This document shows positions 42,841 to 53,505 of a DNA stretch of 64,000 nucleotides, in pieces. The position numbers were made by a program, and so were the translations under genes. Under the pieces are notes generated by a model. That model was not told the origin of the DNA. It saw only the letters and a program-made list of their open reading frames with translations, and made no database searches. This DNA is from Cellulomonas avistercoris. GTDB taxonomy: Bacteria > Actinomycetota > Actinomycetes > Actinomycetales > Cellulomonadaceae. Location of the stretch: NCBI RefSeq assembly GCF_014836445.1, contig NZ_JACSQV010000008.1, positions 124,001-188,000 on the forward strand, given 5' to 3'. Positions within the stretch are counted from its first letter, which is position 1, and each line of letters begins with the position of its first letter.

Positions 42841-44469
42841 ATGACCGAGCCGTCCGTCATCACCCGCCGCCAGTGGCTCGCGATGGGCACCCTGTCCCTG
42901 GGTGTCTCTCTCGTCATCATGGACGCGACGATCGTCAACGTCGCCCTCCCCGTCGTCATCGAGGACCTGGGGCTCGACGCCGCCGGCGCGCAGTGGATGA
43001 ACGCCATCTACTCGCTGGTCTTCGCCTCGCTCATGCTGACGGTCGGGCGGATCGGCGACCTGTACGGCCGCAAGCGGCTGTACGCGATCGGCCTCGTCGT
43101 CTTCATGCTCGCGAGCCTCGGCGCCGGTGCGGCCACGACGCCCGCGCTGCTCATCGCCTCGCGGCTCGTGCAGGGCCTGGGTGCGGCCATGGTCCTGCCC
43201 AGCACCCTGTCGACGCTCAACGCGATGTTCACGGGCCGTGCGCGCGGCATCGCCTTCGCCATCTGGGGCTCGACGATCGGCGGCATGGCGGCCGTGGGCC
43301 CGCTCATCGGCGGCTGGCTGGCCACCGACGTGTCGTGGCGGTGGGCGTTCTGGCTGAACATCCCGTTCGGCCTGCTCGCGCTCGTCGGCATCGCCAGGAC
43401 GCTGGACGAGACGCGGGACACCAGCCTGCAGCGCGGTGCGGACGTGCCCGGCGTGCTGCTGTCGAGCATCGGCCTGGCCGGCATCGTCTTCGCGCTCATC
43501 GAGGGCGACTACTACGGCTGGTGGCAGACCGCGGCGGGCGACCTGTCGCCCGTGCCGGTCGCGCTCGCGCTCGGCGTGGCGCTCGTCGCGGCCTTCGTCG
43601 TCGTGGAGCGCCGCCGCGTGCGGCTGGGCAAGGTCGCGCTGGTCGACCTCGGCCTGCTGGGCATCCCGTCGTTCCGCTACGGCATCATCGCGGCGCTCAT
43701 CGTGGCCCTGGGCGAGTTCGGCCTGCTGTTCACGCTGCCCCTGCTGCTGCAGGGCGCGCTCGGCTACTCCGCCCTCGGGACCGGCTGGATCCTGCTGTGG
43801 CTCGCCCTGGGCACGTTCCTCGTCTCCGGTGCGACGCCGCGGCTGTCCGCGCGCCTCGGTCAGACGAGGGTCGTGCGCACGGGCCTGGTGCTGGAGGCCG
43901 TCGCGATCGGCGGCCTGGCGCTGACGCTGAGCACGACGCTGTCCGGGGCGGTCGTCGCGGCCTGGCTGTTCGTCTACGGCGTGGGCGTCGGCATGGCGAC
44001 CGCGCAGCTGACCAGCGTCATCCTGGTCGACGTCCCGGTCGCGGAGAGCGGCCAGGCGTCGGGCTTCCAGACGACGGTCCGTCAGCTCGGCTCCGCGCTC
44101 GGCGTCGCGCTGCTCGGCGGTCTGCTCATCACCACCATGACGGCGCAGACCCAGGCCCGCCTGGAGGACTCGGCCCTGCCGCCGGCCGCGCAGGAGCAGG
44201 TCGTCGAGGTCGTCCACGACTCGGCCGGTGCCGGGATCCCCGCGCTCGCGGCCGACCCCGTGACCGCCGACGCCGCGACCGAGGCCGAGCAGGCGCTCGT
44301 CCAGGCGAGCCGCATCACGACGGGCATCGCCGCGGGCGTCCTGCTGGTGGGTGTCGCGGTGACGTTCGCGCTGCCGCACCGCGCCGCGGACCAGGCGCCC
44401 CCGGAGAGCCGGACGTCCGCCGCCGGTGACCCGCCCCGCGGGCGCAAGCGCCGCAGCACCCGGAGCTGA
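42841..44469 (+). CDS. DHA2-type (EmrB/QacA) MFS drug exporter
   Basis: 542 residues, 14 TM segments expected. Motif A GRIGDLYGRKR, the DHA2 signature in VSLVIMDATIVNVALPVV, and the family motif C region GSTIGGMAAVGPLIGG are visible. Proton-driven export of hydrophobic drugs is the usual role. GAGGAG-type site before ATG 42841. The charged C-terminus (RKRRSTRS) is cytoplasmic. Confidence 0.92.
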   Translation: MTEPSVITRRQWLAMGTLSLGVSLVIMDATIVNVALPVVIEDLGLDAAGAQWMNAIYSLVFASLMLTVGRIGDLYGRKRLYAIGLVVFMLASLGAGAATTPALLIASRLVQGLGAAMVLPSTLSTLNAMFTGRARGIAFAIWGSTIGGMAAVGPLIGGWLATDVSWRWAFWLNIPFGLLALVGIARTLDETRDTSLQRGADVPGVLLSSIGLAGIVFALIEGDYYGWWQTAAGDLSPVPVALALGVALVAAFVVVERRRVRLGKVALVDLGLLGIPSFRYGIIAALIVALGEFGLLFTLPLLLQGALGYSALGTGWILLWLALGTFLVSGATPRLSARLGQTRVVRTGLVLEAVAIGGLALTLSTTLSGAVVAAWLFVYGVGVGMATAQLTSVILVDVPVAESGQASGFQTTVRQLGSALGVALLGGLLITTMTAQTQARLEDSALPPAAQEQVVEVVHDSAGAGIPALAADPVTADAATEAEQALVQASRITTGIAAGVLLVGVAVTFALPHRAADQAPPESRTSAAGDPPRGRKRRSTRS

Positions 44470-44504
44470 GGCGCGCGCGGCGGCCTCGACGCAGGGTCGA
44501 CGGG

Positions 44505-45398
44505 TCAGCGTGAGCCGTCGACCCGCGCCGCGAGCGCCAGCAGCGCTGCCGCGAGCCGCTCCGGGGCCTCCTGGGCGACCAGGTGCCCGACCCCCTCGAC
44601 GTGCACGGACGTCACGTCCCCCGCGCTGACCTGGCGGAACGTGGACGCGGTGACGGGGGCGCTGACGCCGTCGACCGTGAGCACGGGGACGGTGAGCGGC
44701 CGCTCGCCGGCCAGCGTCCTGATCGTCGCGCCGTCCGCCAGGGCCGACCGGTACAGCCCCTCGGTGCCCCGCCAGGCGCCGGGGCGGGAGAAGGAGCGCA
44801 CGAACTCGTCGACGTCCGTCGCGGTGACGGCCCCCGGGGTCCCGTTCATCATCGGCAGGGCCCACCCCGCCAGCAGCTCGCGCTCACGGCCCGGCAGCAG
44901 CAGGGACGGGATGCCGGGGGCGCCGAGGAACCCGACGTGCCACGAGCCGCCCGCGGCGACGTCGGCGAGCCGCTCGAGCCCGTACCCCGGCAGGGTCGAC
45001 TCGACGGCGGTCAGGCTCAGGACGTCGTCGGGGTGGGTCGCGGCCAGGCGGAAGCCGAGCATGCCGCTGACGTCCTGGGTCAGCAGGTGGACCGGGCCGA
45101 GGCCCAGGTGGTCGATCAGGTGGTGCAGGTCCTGCGTCATGACGTCCGCGCCGTCCGCCGTGCCGGCGGTGGCGGAGTCGCCGAAGCCGCGCAGGTCGAC
45201 CGCGTGGACGCGGTGCGTCCCGGCGAGCAGGGGGATGAGCCGGCGGAAGGCCCACCACGTCTCGGGCCACCCGTGGACCAGCAGGACCGGGGACCCGGCC
45301 GTACCGGCCGCGACGTGGTGCAGGCGTGTGCCGGCGACGTCGGTGAGGTGGTGCGTCACGCCGGGGAGGGTGGCACCGGCAGGGCGGACGACGGTCAT
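44505..45398 (-). CDS. Epoxide-hydrolase-like alpha/beta hydrolase
   Basis: 297 residues. The HGWPETWWAFR oxyanion motif and the nucleophile elbow TQDVSG with Asp in place of Ser indicate the epoxide hydrolase/haloalkane dehalogenase group; VEGVGHLVAQE near the end carries the catalytic His. GAGGAG precedes ATG 45398. Divergent from a MarR gene with two clear operators, so it is likely induced by a toxic or aromatic compound. Confidence 0.88.
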   Translation of the reverse strand: MTVVRPAGATLPGVTHHLTDVAGTRLHHVAAGTAGSPVLLVHGWPETWWAFRRLIPLLAGTHRVHAVDLRGFGDSATAGTADGADVMTQDLHHLIDHLGLGPVHLLTQDVSGMLGFRLAATHPDDVLSLTAVESTLPGYGLERLADVAAGGSWHVGFLGAPGIPSLLLPGRERELLAGWALPMMNGTPGAVTATDVDEFVRSFSRPGAWRGTEGLYRSALADGATIRTLAGERPLTVPVLTVDGVSAPVTASTFRQVSAGDVTSVHVEGVGHLVAQEAPERLAAALLALAARVDGSR

Positions 45399-45415
45399 GG
45401 TGGCGCTCCTCGATA

Positions 45416-45455
45416 GGCAACCAGGTTGTCCATCAACGTAGACAACAAGGTTGTC
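45416..45455. promoter_or_regulatory. Two MarR operators between hydrolase and MarR genes
   Basis: GGCAACCAGGTTGTC (45416-45430) and GACAACAAGGTTGTC (45441-45455) are 13/15 identical, with GACAAC/GTTGTC arms, 25 bp apart. Confidence 0.75.
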
Positions 45456-45484
45456 GAAGTCAATGGCGCCGCTACGCTGACGCC

Positions 45485-45958
45485 ATGTCCAGATCCGGGG
45501 CCGACCTGGCGCTCCTGCTCCTCGCGGGCTTCCGCACCCTGGCGGAACGGGCCACCGTGGAGCTGGCACGACGCGGGCACGAGGACGTGCGTCCCGTCCA
45601 CGACTTCGCGCTCCGCGCGATCCTCGCGGGGGCCGACAGCGCCTCGGAGCTCGGGCGCGCGATGTCGGTCAGCAAGCAGGCGGCGGCCAAGACGATCGCG
45701 ACGCTCGCCGAGCGCGGCTACGTGGCGCGCGAGCCCGACCCCGCCGACGGACGTCGCACGCGGCTGCACGTCACCGACCACGGACGGTCGCTGCTGCGCG
45801 AGGGGGAAACCGTCTTCGCCGACCTGCGCGCGCAGTGGGAGCAGCAGGCCGGGGCCGCGTCCGTCGCGGCGCTCGAGGACACGCTCCGGCGGTTCGTCGG
45901 CGACGACGCCATCCGCATCGACAGCCCCGGCTGGGACGCGAGCGCCCCCGGCGCGTAG
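45485..45958 (+). CDS. MarR-family regulator
   Basis: 157 residues. HTH in ASELGRAMSVSKQAAAKTI and wing EPDPADGRRTRLHVT. -10 TACGCT (45473-45478) ends 6 nt before ATG 45485, so the mRNA is probably leaderless. Presumed repressor of itself and of the divergent hydrolase. Confidence 0.92.
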   Translation: MSRSGADLALLLLAGFRTLAERATVELARRGHEDVRPVHDFALRAILAGADSASELGRAMSVSKQAAAKTIATLAERGYVAREPDPADGRRTRLHVTDHGRSLLREGETVFADLRAQWEQQAGAASVAALEDTLRRFVGDDAIRIDSPGWDASAPGA

Positions 45959-46013
45959 GCGCGCTCCCGCGCTCGGGAGGCCGGCGGCGGCGCCCCGACA
46001 TAGCCTGCCGAGG

Positions 46014-47303
46014 GTGACGCCCCCACCGCCCGTCGCACCCTCCGAGGGTGCCGACGACGCCGCGCCACGGCACGCGCGTCGCTCGCCGCATGCGGCACGC
46101 GCCCGCGGCGTGGCCCTCGCCGGTCTCGCGGTCGTGTGCCTCGGTGCGGGCGCGCTGACCTCGGTCGCCGTCGACGGCGCGCAGGACGAGACCGTCGCGC
46201 GTCCGGCGGTGCGTGCGGGAGCCCCCACCCCGACGCCGACGCCGACCCCCACGCCCGCGTGCGTCCCCGCGCCGCTGGAGCAGCGCGCCGCGGCGACGCT
46301 CGTCGTGGGCCTGCCGGACGTGCGCACCGCCACGGAACCGCTCGCGCGGGAGGTCGTCGCGCTCGGCGTCGGTGGCGTGTTCCTGTCCGAGTCGAACGTC
46401 GTCACGGCCCAGCAGGTGGCGGGCCTGTCGGAGGGCCTGCGCGCCGCCGCGGGCCGGCCCCTGCTCGTGTCGACCGACGAGGAGTCCGGCCGGGTCGCGC
46501 TCATGCGTGACGTCGTCGGCGCGGGGCCGTCGCCGCGGCGGATGGCGGAGCGTGACACCCCCGAGGCCGTGCGCCAGCGTGCCGCCGCCACGGGCGCGGC
46601 GCTCGCGTCGGTCGGCGTCGACCTCGACCTCGCGCCCGTCCTCGACCTCGACGGCGGCCCGGCCGGGGGAGTGATCGGCGACCGGTCGTTCAGCGCCGAC
46701 CCCGCCACGGCCGCCGGCTACGGGCTCGCGTACGCCCGGGGCCTCACCGACGCGGGCGTCCTGCCCACGATGAAGCACTTCCCGGGGCACGGCCGCTCGA
46801 CCGTCGACTCGCACGCGACGTCCTCGCTCGTGACCGCCGGGCTCGACGAGCTCGTGGCGACGGACCTGCTGCCCTTCCAGAGCGCGATCGACGCCGGTGC
46901 GCCGGTGATCATGCTCAACCACGTGCAGTACGCGGCCCTCGACCCCGACCGGCCGGCGTCGCTGAGCCCCCGTGCCTACGCGCTGCTGCGTGACATGGGC
47001 TTCGAGGGGGTGGCGATCACCGACTCCGTCGGCATGGGCGCGGTGAACCTGCGGTGGGACTTCCCGGCAGCCGCCGTCGAGGCGGTCGCGGCGGGCGCGG
47101 ACGCGGTCCTGACGACCGACGGTCACCAGGCCGTGCGGATGCGTGACGCGCTCGTCGAGGCGGTGCGGACCGGGCGGCTCCCCGAGCAGCGGCTCACCGA
47201 GGCGGCCGCTCGCGTCACCGCGCTCGCGGGCGGGGACCCCGTGGCGATGTCGTGCGTCGACGTCGCCCGCCCGACGCTCGCGGGACCGACCGCCGTCCCC
47301 TGA
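46014..47303 (+). CDS. GH3 beta-N-acetylhexosaminidase-like enzyme
   Basis: 429 residues. An N-terminal TM anchor (VALAGLAVVCLGAGALTSVAV) and a Pro-Thr linker precede the NagZ-type barrel: the KHFPGHG...DSH motif of bacterial GH3 hexosaminidases and the nucleophile region AITDSVGM. It probably trims GlcNAc-containing cell-wall fragments or chitooligosaccharides outside the membrane. GTG 46014 follows TAGCCT (46001-46006) by 7 nt, near leaderless. Confidence 0.88.
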   Translation: MTPPPPVAPSEGADDAAPRHARRSPHAARARGVALAGLAVVCLGAGALTSVAVDGAQDETVARPAVRAGAPTPTPTPTPTPACVPAPLEQRAAATLVVGLPDVRTATEPLAREVVALGVGGVFLSESNVVTAQQVAGLSEGLRAAAGRPLLVSTDEESGRVALMRDVVGAGPSPRRMAERDTPEAVRQRAAATGAALASVGVDLDLAPVLDLDGGPAGGVIGDRSFSADPATAAGYGLAYARGLTDAGVLPTMKHFPGHGRSTVDSHATSSLVTAGLDELVATDLLPFQSAIDAGAPVIMLNHVQYAALDPDRPASLSPRAYALLRDMGFEGVAITDSVGMGAVNLRWDFPAAAVEAVAAGADAVLTTDGHQAVRMRDALVEAVRTGRLPEQRLTEAAARVTALAGGDPVAMSCVDVARPTLAGPTAVP

Positions 47304-47383
47304 GCGCGCCCACGCCGCACGCCCGGGACCGGGCGCGCCAGGAATCCACAAGCGGGTCGAGATCACCCCCACGGGTAGGACGT

Positions 47384-47462
47384 GACCGGTAGAGTCCCCG
47401 CGGCTGCTCGTTCTGCGCGGGTGCCGCACCGTCAGGTGCAGGGGGATGACGAGAGGCGTGCG
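47384..47462 (+). repeat. Leader/promoter repeat, copy 1
   Basis: Contains -10 TAGAGT (47390-47395) and a leader with hairpin GCACC-GTCA-GGTGC and GAGAGG near the end. It is nearly identical to 48391-48465. Confidence 0.75.
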
Positions 47463-47466
47463 TGCT

Positions 47467-48297
47467 GTGCGGAAGCTGATGAGGTCGTTCGGGGTCGCGC
47501 TGCTGGTGGCGGTGGGGCTCGGGCTCGGTGCCGTGCCGGCTGCCGCGGACGCGGTGGCGGACCACCGGGCGTTCGTGCTGGCGGGGTTCAGCGGCACGAC
47601 CGACGAGGAGTACCGCACCTGGGCGGAGCAGGTCCTCGCGACGGCCCCGGCCGGGACGGTGACGCGCCGGGCGGCCACCGCGGCGCTCGAGGGCACCGAC
47701 GAGGAGCTCAAGGTCTTCGTCGACGGCGGGTACCTGCCCGCGTTCCACATCGACGAGCGCCTCCGCCTGGTGCGTCTCATCAACACGGCGACGCAGCCGC
47801 ACGTCGACCGGGAGGTGCAGGCCGCCGTGGACAGCGACGACCCGGCCGTGTGGTCGGAGTTCCTCACGAACGGCCTGCCCAGGGCCCAGTACGCCGACGA
47901 CGAGCTCGCCGCCGCCAGGATCCTGGCCGCCATCACCCCCGAGTCCTCGCCGGCGCTGTGGGAGGCGACGCAGGTGGCGCTCGAGGCATCGCCCGCCGAG
48001 CTGCGCGAGTTCATCGTCCGCGGCCAGTTCGTGGCGCGCGAGCTCGACGCGCAGGCGGCCCAGCAGCCCGTCGTCCCGGCCGTCCCGGCGGTGCCCGCGG
48101 CACCTGCCCCCGCAGCACCGGCCCCGGCGGCACCCGCCCCCGCGGCTCCTGCGGCGCAGGCAGCGCGTGGCGCACAGCGTCCCGTGGTGCTCGCCGCCAC
48201 GGGCGTCGCCGAGGGGCCGCTGACTGCGCTGGCCGCGTCGGCGCTGCTGGCCGGTACCGGGCTCGTGGTCCTGGCGCGCCGGCGTCGGACGGTCTGA
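47467..48297 (+). CDS. LAATG-anchored surface protein with ALF-like repeats (copy 1)
   Basis: 276 residues. Signal peptide (basic VRKLMRSFG, hydrophobic core, cleavage after AAADA), helical repeats of ALF type (ATAALEGTDEELKVFVDGGY; ATQVALEASPAELREFIVRG), a PAPAAPA linker, then the sorting signal LAATG, a TM segment and RRRR. Class E-like sortases attach LAxTG proteins to peptidoglycan. GTG 47467 is preferred because in copy 2 the upstream ATG is out of frame; here ATG 47446 is a possible alternative. Confidence 0.8.
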   Translation: MRKLMRSFGVALLVAVGLGLGAVPAAADAVADHRAFVLAGFSGTTDEEYRTWAEQVLATAPAGTVTRRAATAALEGTDEELKVFVDGGYLPAFHIDERLRLVRLINTATQPHVDREVQAAVDSDDPAVWSEFLTNGLPRAQYADDELAAARILAAITPESSPALWEATQVALEASPAELREFIVRGQFVARELDAQAAQQPVVPAVPAVPAAPAPAAPAPAAPAPAAPAAQAARGAQRPVVLAATGVAEGPLTALAASALLAGTGLVVLARRRRTV

Positions 48298-48390
48298 GGG
48301 CTCGTCCCCGCCCTCACCCGGCGGGGTGTGCGGGTCCCGTCACGACGCGTGGCGAGGAGTGTCCGAAAACACCCCACGTGTGCCGGATCT

Positions 48391-48465
48391 GACCGGTAGA
48401 GTCCCCGCGGCTGCTCGCTCTGCGCGGGTGCCGCACCGTCAGGTGCAGGGGGATGACGAGAGGCG
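48391..48465 (+). repeat. Leader/promoter repeat, copy 2
   Basis: Matches 47384-47462 except for one base (C for T) and a 4-bp deletion at the end, keeping -10 TAGAGT (48397-48402) and the hairpin. Confidence 0.75.
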
Positions 48466-48469
48466 TGCT

Positions 48470-49306
48470 GTGCGGAAGCTGATGAGGTCGTTCGGGGTCG
48501 CCGTACTGCTGGTGGCGGTGGGGCTTGGGCTCGGTGCCGTGCCGGCCGCCGCGGACGCGGTGGCGGACCACCGGGCGTTCGTGCTGGCGGGGTTCAGCGG
48601 CACGACCGACGAGGACTACCGCGCCTGGACGGAGCAGGTCCAGGCGACCGCCCCCACCGGCTCCTCGACGTACCAGGCGGCCACCGCGGCGCTCGCGGGC
48701 ACCGACGAGGACATCAGGGCGTACGTCGACGGCGGTTACCTCGCCGCGTTCCACCTCGACGAGCGCTACCGCCTGCTGCAGGTGGTCGCCTGGGCGGAGA
48801 CGCCGTTCATCGACCGGGCCGTGCAGGCCGCGGCGGAGAGCAGCGACCCCGCGGTGTGGTCGGAGTTCCTCACGAACGGCCTGCCCAGGGCCCAGTACGC
48901 CGACGACCGGCTGTCCGCTGCCAGGATCCTGGACGTCATCACCCCCGAGTCCTCGCCCGTGCTGTGGGAGGCGACGCAGGTGGCGCTGGCCGGGTCGGCC
49001 GCCGAGCTGCGCGAGTTCATCGCCAGCGGCCAGTTCGTGGCGCGCGACCTCGACGCGCAGGCGGCCCAGCCGCCCGTCGTCCCGGCCGTGCCTGCCGTCC
49101 CCGCGGCACCTGCCCCCGCGGCACCTGCCCCGGCGGCACCTGCCCCCGCGGCTCCCGCGGTGACGGCGCCGCGCGGCACGCAGCGCCCCGTGGTGCTCGC
49201 CGCCACGGGCGTCGCCGAGGGGCCGATCGCCGCGCTGGCCGCGGCCGCGCTCCTGGCCGGTGCCGGCCTCGTGCTCGTCGCGCGCCGGCGGCGTCGGACG
49301 GCCTGA
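48470..49306 (+). CDS. LAATG-anchored surface protein with ALF-like repeats (copy 2)
   Basis: 278 residues, the same plan as the previous gene: signal peptide, ALF-like helical repeats, PAPAAPA linker, LAATG, TM, RRRRR. The signal peptide, the central block SEFLTNGLPRAQYADD and the sorting tail are nearly identical; repeat surfaces differ (for instance DIRAYVDGGYLAAFHLDERY against ELKVFVDGGYLPAFHIDERL). GAGAGG lies 6 nt before GTG 48470. A tandem gene duplication with its promoter. Confidence 0.82.
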   Translation: MRKLMRSFGVAVLLVAVGLGLGAVPAAADAVADHRAFVLAGFSGTTDEDYRAWTEQVQATAPTGSSTYQAATAALAGTDEDIRAYVDGGYLAAFHLDERYRLLQVVAWAETPFIDRAVQAAAESSDPAVWSEFLTNGLPRAQYADDRLSAARILDVITPESSPVLWEATQVALAGSAAELREFIASGQFVARDLDAQAAQPPVVPAVPAVPAAPAPAAPAPAAPAPAAPAVTAPRGTQRPVVLAATGVAEGPIAALAAAALLAGAGLVLVARRRRRTA

Positions 49307-49322
49307 CGGCTCGTCCCTCGGC

Positions 49323-50645
49323 TCACGCGGGCGGCACGTTCTGGTTCAGCCGGAAGACGTTCTGCGGGTCCCAGGCCGACTTCACCTGCCGCAGCCGCGC
49401 GTAGGTGGCGTCGCCGTACGCGTGGCGCACGCGTGACGCGCCCTCGGACCCCAACGCGTTGACGTAGACGCCGACGCTCCACGGCTCGATCGTCGCGGCG
49501 AGCCGCCGGCACGTCGCCGCGCGGCGCTCGTCGTCGGCGGGGTCCAGCCACGAGGCGCCGGCGTCGTACTCGAACCACGCGTCGCGGTGCGCGAAGGCCG
49601 TCGCGTCCGGGTCGACATCGGCGACGGCGCCGCCGTAGGCGACGAGGTTCGCACCACCCACGTCGGCCTCGGCGTGGGCGAGGAACGCCTCCAGCGCGGC
49701 GTCGGGCAGCTCGCGGACGTAGTGGCTCTTGGCGTAGCGCCGGAATCCGTACGCCGTGGGGACGTCGAACCGGCGCTGCAGGTCCAGGTAGGTGAGCGGC
49801 GCGACGCGCCGCGCCAGGGGAGTGCCGAGCGCGTCGAGCTGCGCGACCAGCGGCGTCGCCCCGTCGGGCGGGCCGACCCACACGAAGCCGAGCGTGAGCG
49901 GCCCGTGGGCCGTGACCTGCGCGACGAGCGTGGCCCGCCGCGGGACCTGGTGCATCATCGCCAGCCACGTCCGCAGCGCGTCGAGCCCGCCCGCCGGGTC
50001 GAGGTCGACCTCGGCGGTCAGGGCCTGCGTGCCGACGTGGTGCAGCGCGAGGTCGAAGCGGGTGACGACGCCGAAGTTGCCGCCGCCGCCGCGCAGCCCC
50101 CAGAACAGGTCGGGGTGCTCCTCTGCGGACACCTCGACGACCTCACCCTCGGCGGTCACCACCTCGTACCCGAGCGCGTTGTCGCACGTCAGGCCGTACA
50201 TCCTCGCGAGCCAGCCGACGCCGCCCCCGAGCGCGAGCCCACCGATGCCGGTGTGCGAGACGATGCCCGCCGTCGTCGCGAGCCCGTACGTCTGCGCGGC
50301 CGCGTCGAGCGCACCGAGCAGCGCCCCGCCCTGGACCCGCGCGGTGAGCGGCACCGGGTCCACGGTGACGCCGCGCATCCGGGTCAGGTCGATCATGAGG
50401 CCGCCGTCGGGCACGGCCCACCCGGCCGCGCCGTGCCCCCCGCCGCGCACGCCCAGCGGCAGGTCGAGCTCGCGCGCGACCCGGACGGCGGTGCGCACGT
50501 CCTCGGTGCCCGCGCACCGCACGACGTACGCGGGGCGGCGGTCGACGGCCCCGTTCCAGACGGTGCGCGCGGCGTCGTACCCGGGGGACCCCGGGACCAG
50601 GACGTCCCCCGCGAACGCGGCGGGCAGCGGTCCGGACGTGGACAT
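49323..50645 (-). CDS. FAD-linked (BBE-type) oxidoreductase
   Basis: 440 residues. The N-terminal PCMH FAD-binding domain has RGGGHGAAG (His for covalent flavin) and the [22 protein letters not shown] block; the C-terminal BBE segment is [10 protein letters not shown] then [11 protein letters not shown]. These enzymes oxidise sugars (lactose, cello- or xylo-oligosaccharides) or secondary metabolites with O2. No signal peptide is evident. In a cellulolytic genome oligosaccharide oxidation is attractive but unproven. Confidence 0.9.
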   Translation of the reverse strand: MSTSGPLPAAFAGDVLVPGSPGYDAARTVWNGAVDRRPAYVVRCAGTEDVRTAVRVARELDLPLGVRGGGHGAAGWAVPDGGLMIDLTRMRGVTVDPVPLTARVQGGALLGALDAAAQTYGLATTAGIVSHTGIGGLALGGGVGWLARMYGLTCDNALGYEVVTAEGEVVEVSAEEHPDLFWGLRGGGGNFGVVTRFDLALHHVGTQALTAEVDLDPAGGLDALRTWLAMMHQVPRRATLVAQVTAHGPLTLGFVWVGPPDGATPLVAQLDALGTPLARRVAPLTYLDLQRRFDVPTAYGFRRYAKSHYVRELPDAALEAFLAHAEADVGGANLVAYGGAVADVDPDATAFAHRDAWFEYDAGASWLDPADDERRAATCRRLAATIEPWSVGVYVNALGSEGASRVRHAYGDATYARLRQVKSAWDPQNVFRLNQNVPPA

Positions 50646-50748
50646 TCCACCACTGTGACGACCGACGGGCCGTCTGCCAAGGTCCCGTCCTCCGCCACGT
50701 CCGGCGCTCCGGGAGGCGGGCCCCGGCGGGCGGCCCCGGGACGGTCGG

Positions 50749-51726
50749 CTAGGTCGTCGCCGCGGACCGCTCGCCGACCGCCGCAGCGACCTGCGCCGCC
50801 GGGGACACCGACGAGGTCAGCGGCAGCGACCGCACGCTGCGGAACTCGCGGCGCTGCCCGTCGACGGGGTCGGTGAACGCGATCCCGGCGGCGAGGAGCT
50901 GCATCGGGTGCCGGAAGTCGTCGAGGTCGACGTCGCGCAGCACCGGGTACAGCGGGTCGCCGACGATCGGGATGCCCAGCCCGCTCAGGTGCACGCGCAG
51001 CTGGTGCGTGCGGCCGGTGCGCGGGGTCAGCCGGTACACACCGAGGCCGTCGACCTCACGCTCGAGCTCGACGAGCGTCTCGGCGTTGACCGGGGCGTCG
51101 GGCACGACCTCGGCGTGCAGGGTCCCGCGGACCTTGCGCAGGTGGTTGCGCACGACCGTCGGCAGCTCGAGGTCGGCGCGCAGCGGCGCGAGCGCGCGGT
51201 ACGTCTTGTCCATCAGCCGGCGCTCGAACGCCGTCTGGTAGACGCCGCGCCAGCGTCGTTCGGTGGCGAGCAGCAGGATCCCGGACGTGCCGCGGTCGAG
51301 GCGGTGCAGCGGCGAGAGCTCCGGCAGGCCCAGCTCGTCGCGCAGCCGCACCACGACGCTCTGGACGATGTGCCGCCCGCGCGGGATCGTCGACAGGAAC
51401 GGCGGCTTGTCGACCACCACGAGCCGCTCGTCGCGGTGCACCACGTGGATCGTGCCGGGCACCACGGGCTCGTCGCGCACGATCCGGTGGAACCACACGT
51501 GCCGCGACGGCACGAACGGGTCGTCGTCCCGCAGCGCGCGGCCGTCCTCGTCGACGAAGCTGCCGTCGGCGAGCATCCCCGCCACGTCGACGTGCTCGGG
51601 GAGCCGGTGCCGCAGCCACGCGCCCATCGTCGGCCACGCGTCGGCGACGCCCCGCGCGCGGGACGGTGTGCACAGGTGGGCGGCACCGAGGCCGTGACGT
51701 GCCGGGAGCGGGGACAGGGGTGGCAC
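50749..51726 (-). CDS. RluA-family pseudouridine synthase
   Basis: 325 residues. Catalytic motif [13 protein letters not shown] (Asp nucleophile) and [25 protein letters not shown] are intact. Acts on rRNA or tRNA uridines; the exact site is unknown. GTG 51726 is preceded by TACCAT ending 6 nt upstream (on the minus strand), so the mRNA is probably leaderless; the longer frame is Arg-rich and unlikely. Confidence 0.92.
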   Translation of the reverse strand: MPPLSPLPARHGLGAAHLCTPSRARGVADAWPTMGAWLRHRLPEHVDVAGMLADGSFVDEDGRALRDDDPFVPSRHVWFHRIVRDEPVVPGTIHVVHRDERLVVVDKPPFLSTIPRGRHIVQSVVVRLRDELGLPELSPLHRLDRGTSGILLLATERRWRGVYQTAFERRLMDKTYRALAPLRADLELPTVVRNHLRKVRGTLHAEVVPDAPVNAETLVELEREVDGLGVYRLTPRTGRTHQLRVHLSGLGIPIVGDPLYPVLRDVDLDDFRHPMQLLAAGIAFTDPVDGQRREFRSVRSLPLTSSVSPAAQVAAAVGERSAATT

Positions 51727-51761
51727 GCGTCGATGGTACGAGCCCCGCCTGGGTGGACGAC

Positions 51762-51798
51762 GACGGCGCCGCACCCCTGGGAGGGGAGCGGCGCCGTC
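51762..51798 (-). terminator. Two-part hairpin terminator of the GH10-CBM2 gene
   Basis: Outer arms 51762-51772 and 51788-51798 (11 bp, perfect) and an inner CCCCT/AGGGG stem, 34 nt after the xylanase stop. Confidence 0.8.
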
Positions 51799-51831
51799 GT
51801 GCCCGGCGCGGAGCCGGTCAGGTGGAGCGGA

Positions 51832-53362
<1,531 letters not shown>

Positions 53363-53470
53363 TCGCGTGCAGGTCCGACATCTGTGCGTGTCGGCGCCCC
53401 GATGGGGTCGGCGTCGGGACGGGGTGGAGCCGCTGCATGCCTCGCCTCCGGGGCTGCGGTCCCGACGCTG

Positions 53471-53498
53471 TTGAACATGTTCAGTTGAGCGTGTTCAA
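53471..53498. promoter_or_regulatory. Tandem TTGAACA-GTTCAA operators before the YndJ-like gene
   Basis: TTGAACATGTTCAG (53471-53484) and TTGAGCGTGTTCAA (53485-53498) abut each other and end 7 nt before ATG 53506. The first matches the operator at 25200-25213. Confidence 0.6.
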
Positions 53499-53505
53499 TG
53501 ACGCC

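Noticed and set aside
47384-47462. Leader of the LAATG genes as a c-di-AMP riboswitch
   Set aside because: The conserved core of that riboswitch could not be recognised; only a short hairpin is seen.
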